Program-made: the position numbers and the translations under genes | The notes under the pieces: model-generated | What the model saw: only the letters and a program-made list of their open reading frames with translations | What the model was told of the DNA's origin: nothing | Databases searched by the model: none | DNA from: Streptomyces lucensis JCM 4490 | Lineage (GTDB): Bacteria > Actinomycetota > Actinomycetes > Streptomycetales > Streptomycetaceae | NCBI RefSeq assembly: GCF_014650035.1 | Contig: NZ_BMUE01000001.1 | Location: 310,001-374,000, forward strand | Direction of reading: 5' to 3' | DNA: 64,000 nt | Shown: positions 61,839-64,000 of the stretch, one piece after another | Layout of the letters: each line of letters opens with the position of its first letter | How positions within the stretch are numbered: the first letter of the stretch is position 1

Positions 61839-62234
61839 ATGGCCCGACACACCCTCTCCACGCACCCGGCCGCGCGGCGCGCCCTGATCGCCCTTGCGGC
61901 CGCCGGAGCGGCCCTCGGCGCGGGGGCGGCCACGGCGTCGGCCCACTCGGTGCCGGCGCCGGACCAGCGGCCGCTGGACGCCGGCGGCGTCGACGCCCAG
62001 TCGGGCGTGCGGGCCCTGACCGGCTCGGTGGGACACGCGACCGGCACGGTGGCCGGACTCAAGCCGAACCCGCTCGCGGGCACCGGTGTGGATCCCCTCG
62101 ACAACGGAGTGGGTACGCAGGTGGGCGACTTCAAGCCGGTCGGCTCGCGGATGCTGACGGGGCCCGTGGCGCAGGCGGAGTCCGTGGGGAGCGTGCCGGT
62201 GGCCGGTCAGGCCCTCACCGCGGTGGGCCGCTGA
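61839..62234 (+). CDS. Small secreted protein
   Basis: A 131-residue protein with a signal peptide (RRALIALAAAGAALGAGAATASA, cleavage ~35) and a short-repeat mature chain (SGVRALTGSVGHATGTVAGLKPNPLAGTGVDPLDNGVG...). No cysteine. Similar style to the protein at 55441. Ends at a perfect 42-bp palindromic terminator. Function unknown. Confidence 0.75.
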   Translation: MARHTLSTHPAARRALIALAAAGAALGAGAATASAHSVPAPDQRPLDAGGVDAQSGVRALTGSVGHATGTVAGLKPNPLAGTGVDPLDNGVGTQVGDFKPVGSRMLTGPVAQAESVGSVPVAGQALTAVGR

Positions 62235-62254
62235 CGGGCCGCCGGCGGTACGGC

Positions 62255-62296
62255 GCACGCGAAGGGCGCGGGGACGTCCCCGCGCCCTTCGCGTGC
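62255..62296. terminator. Perfect 42-bp palindrome, bidirectional terminator
   Basis: Arms of 21 nt without a loop (GCACGCGAAGGGCGCGGGGA and so on), placed between the convergent secreted-protein and aldehyde dehydrogenase-like genes. Confidence 0.85.
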
Positions 62297-62304
62297 GAGA
62301 CGGG

Positions 62305-63219
62305 TCAGTACGACGACCCGGACGCTCCCAGCGACCCCGTCGGGTGCCACACGGTCTTCGTCTCCAGGAACGCCGTCATCCGGTCGGTGTCCGGCGTCCG
62401 GAAGTAATCCACAGCCTGTGGACGCAGAACGCGCTTGAGGTTGTCCGCCGCCGCGATCTCCAGTTCCTTCGCCAGCGTCTCGTCGGCGCCCGCGAGGTCG
62501 ATCGCGTTGACGTCCTGGTGCGCGGCCAGCGGCGCGGCGATCTCCGCCGTACGGCCGGACAGGATGTTGACCACGCCGCCCGGCACGTCGGAGGTGGCCA
62601 GCACCTCGCCCAGGGACAGGGCCGGCAGCGGGGCCTTCTCGGAGGCCACCACGACGGCCGTGTTGCCGGTGGCGATCACCGGGGCGACGACCGAGACGAG
62701 GCCCAGGAAGGACGACTCCTGCGGGGCGAGGACGGCGACCACGCCGGTCGGCTCGGGCGAGGACAGGTTGAAGAACGGGCCCGCGACCGGGTTGGCGCCG
62801 CCGATCACCTGGGCGATCTTGTCCGTCCAGCCCGCGTACCAGACCCAGCGGTCGATCGCGGCGTCCACGACCGCGGCCGCCTTGGACTTCGACAGGCCCT
62901 CCGCGTCGGCCACCTCGCGCACGAACTGCTCGCGGCGGCCCTCCAGCATCTCCGCGACGCGGTAGAGGACCTGGCCGCGGTTGTAGGCGGTCGCGCCCGA
63001 CCAGCCGCCGAACGCCTTGCGCGCGGCGACCACCGCGTCACGGGCGTCCTTGCGGGACGACTGCGGCGCGTTGGCCAGCCACTTGCCCTTGCCCGCCGCC
63101 TCAGCGGCTGACGTCCTAGCCGTCACCTCGTACACCCGGCCGCTCTCGGAACGCGGGAACTTGCCGCCCACGTACAGCTTGTAGGTCTTGAAGACGGAAA
63201 GCCGCTGCTCATCAGACAT
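62305..63219 (-). CDS. Aldehyde dehydrogenase-like protein lacking the catalytic domain
   Basis: A 304-residue ALDH-fold protein: KLYVGGKFPRSESGRVYEV start, RKDARDAVVAARKAFGGWS, RGQVLYRVAEMLEGRREQF, then a cofactor-domain region PTGVVAVLAPQESSFLGLVSVVAPVIATGNTAVVVASEKAPL. It stops without the ELGGK Glu or the GQxC catalytic Cys, so it is enzymatically incomplete. Its start overlaps the upstream full ALDH gene by 8 nt, suggesting a regulatory or structural partner of that enzyme. Confidence 0.88.
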   Translation of the reverse strand: MSDEQRLSVFKTYKLYVGGKFPRSESGRVYEVTARTSAAEAAGKGKWLANAPQSSRKDARDAVVAARKAFGGWSGATAYNRGQVLYRVAEMLEGRREQFVREVADAEGLSKSKAAAVVDAAIDRWVWYAGWTDKIAQVIGGANPVAGPFFNLSSPEPTGVVAVLAPQESSFLGLVSVVAPVIATGNTAVVVASEKAPLPALSLGEVLATSDVPGGVVNILSGRTAEIAAPLAAHQDVNAIDLAGADETLAKELEIAAADNLKRVLRPQAVDYFRTPDTDRMTAFLETKTVWHPTGSLGASGSSY

Positions 63220-64000
63220 CGAGGTACGCCTCCAGGCCGTGGCGGCCGCCCTCGCGGCCGAAGCCCGACTCCTTGTAGCCGCCGAACGGCGAGGTCGGGT
63301 CGAACTTGTTGAACGTGTTGGACCAGACGACACCGGCGCGCAGCTTGTTCGCGACGGCCAGGATCCGCGAGCCCTTCTCGGTCCAGATGCCCGCCGACAG
63401 GCCGTACTGGGTGTTGTTGGCCTTGGCGACCGCCTCGTCGGGCGTGCGGAAGGTGAGGACCGACAGCACCGGGCCGAAGATCTCGTCGCGGGCGATGGTG
63501 TGCGCCTGGGTGACGTTCGTGAAGAGCGTCGGGGCGAACCAGTAACCGGAGGAGGGCAGTTCGCAGGCCGGGGACCAGCGCTCGGCGCCCTCCGCCTCGC
63601 CGCGCTCGGTGAGCGCGGTGATCCGGGCCAGCTGCTCGGCGGAGTTGATCGCGCCGATGTCGGTGTTCTTGTCCAGCGGGTCACCGAGGCGCAGGGTGGA
63701 CAGGCGGCGCTTGAGGGAGTCCAGCAGCTCGTCCTGGACCGACTCCTGGACCAGAAGGCGGGAACCGGCGCAGCAGACCTGGCCCTGGTTGAAGAAGATG
63801 CCGGTCACGATGCCCTCGACGGCCTGGTCGATCGGCGCGTCGTCGAAGACGATGTTCGCGCCCTTGCCGCCCAGTTCGAGGGTGAGCTTCTTCCTCGTGC
63901 CCGCGACCGTGCGGGCGATCTCCTTGCCGACGGCCGTGGAGCCGGTGAAGGCGACCTTGTTCACGTCCGGGTGCGCGACGAGCGCGGCGCCCGCGTCGCC
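63212..64000 (-). CDS. Aldehyde dehydrogenase, 5' end beyond window
   Basis: The C-terminal ~262 residues of an NAD(P)-dependent ALDH: NKVAFTGSTAVGKEIARTVAG, LELGGKGANIVFDDAPID (catalytic Glu), GIFFNQGQVCCAGSRLLVQ (catalytic Cys), DEIFGPVLSVLTF and SPFGGYKESGFGREGG. The frame continues through the window edge. It oxidises an aldehyde to the acid; the partner ORF downstream suggests an ALDH16-like two-part enzyme. Confidence 0.92.
   Translation of the reverse strand, partial: GDAGAALVAHPDVNKVAFTGSTAVGKEIARTVAGTRKKLTLELGGKGANIVFDDAPIDQAVEGIVTGIFFNQGQVCCAGSRLLVQESVQDELLDSLKRRLSTLRLGDPLDKNTDIGAINSAEQLARITALTERGEAEGAERWSPACELPSSGYWFAPTLFTNVTQAHTIARDEIFGPVLSVLTFRTPDEAVAKANNTQYGLSAGIWTEKGSRILAVANKLRAGVVWSNTFNKFDPTSPFGGYKESGFGREGGRHGLEAYLDV

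Overview
This is a high-GC actinobacterial chromosome segment from a Streptomyces close to the S. coelicolor/S. lividans group. The evidence is the strong third-position GC bias, frequent GTG starts and 4-nt gene overlaps. The gene order also matches, from recall, the S. coelicolor interval around SCO4850-SCO4913: sdhCDAB, paired ECF sigma factors, a nonulosonate (teichulosonic acid) cluster, the nucleoside ABC transporter with cdd, deoA and add, and afsQ1-afsQ2-sigQ. No tRNA, rRNA, CRISPR array or classical antibiotic cluster was seen.

Layout. 1-5.1 kb: a partial membrane protein with two operator-like palindromes, a VOC protein, the succinate dehydrogenase operon (minus strand) and an OHCU decarboxylase. 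5.2-9.8 kb: a secreted GH20 hexosaminidase and small conserved proteins. 10-13.7 kb: two tandem paralogous modules, each an ECF sigma factor translationally coupled to a one-pass membrane protein. 13.9-16.4 kb: an L,D-transpeptidase divergent from a methylmalonyl-CoA mutase-type catalytic subunit. 16.47-22.93 kb: a LysE-type exporter gene invaded by a degenerate integrative element of about 5.8 kb. The element brings its own version of the exporter 3' end, so the gene is repaired rather than inactivated. It retains a large serine integrase, a broken capsid gene, a broken HTH gene, small phage-like ORFs and a low-GC membrane protein.

23-30.5 kb: two glycosyltransferase-like genes on the minus strand, divergent from four plus-strand genes that include a CMP-nonulosonate synthetase/HAD fusion and a NeuB-type synthase. 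This fits the Kdn-type teichulosonic acid wall polymer known from Streptomyces. 30.6-33.9 kb: a lower-GC module (helical protein, alpha/beta hydrolase, lipoprotein) with TTA codons. 34-35.6 kb: a whiJ-type trio (DUF397, XRE/DUF5753, RsbW-like ATPase). 35.7-39.8 kb: a WYL regulator, hydrolase, methyltransferase and M20 amidohydrolase.

40-47 kb: nucleoside uptake and salvage (bmpA lipoprotein, ABC ATPase, two permeases, cytidine deaminase, thymidine phosphorylase), with adenosine deaminase at 54.1 kb. A shared CTACGCG-centred site lies upstream of bmpA, the ABC operon and add, so these separated units look co-regulated. 47-54 kb: Uma2 protein, AEC transporter, a STAS protein overlapping an ECF sigma gene tail to tail, an MFS/LysR pair and a hydrolase. 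55-64 kb: small secreted proteins, PspC, VanZ, the afsQ1-afsQ2-lipoprotein operon divergent from sigQ, a uridine-kinase-like protein, and an overlapping pair of aldehyde dehydrogenase genes (the upstream one cut by the window edge).
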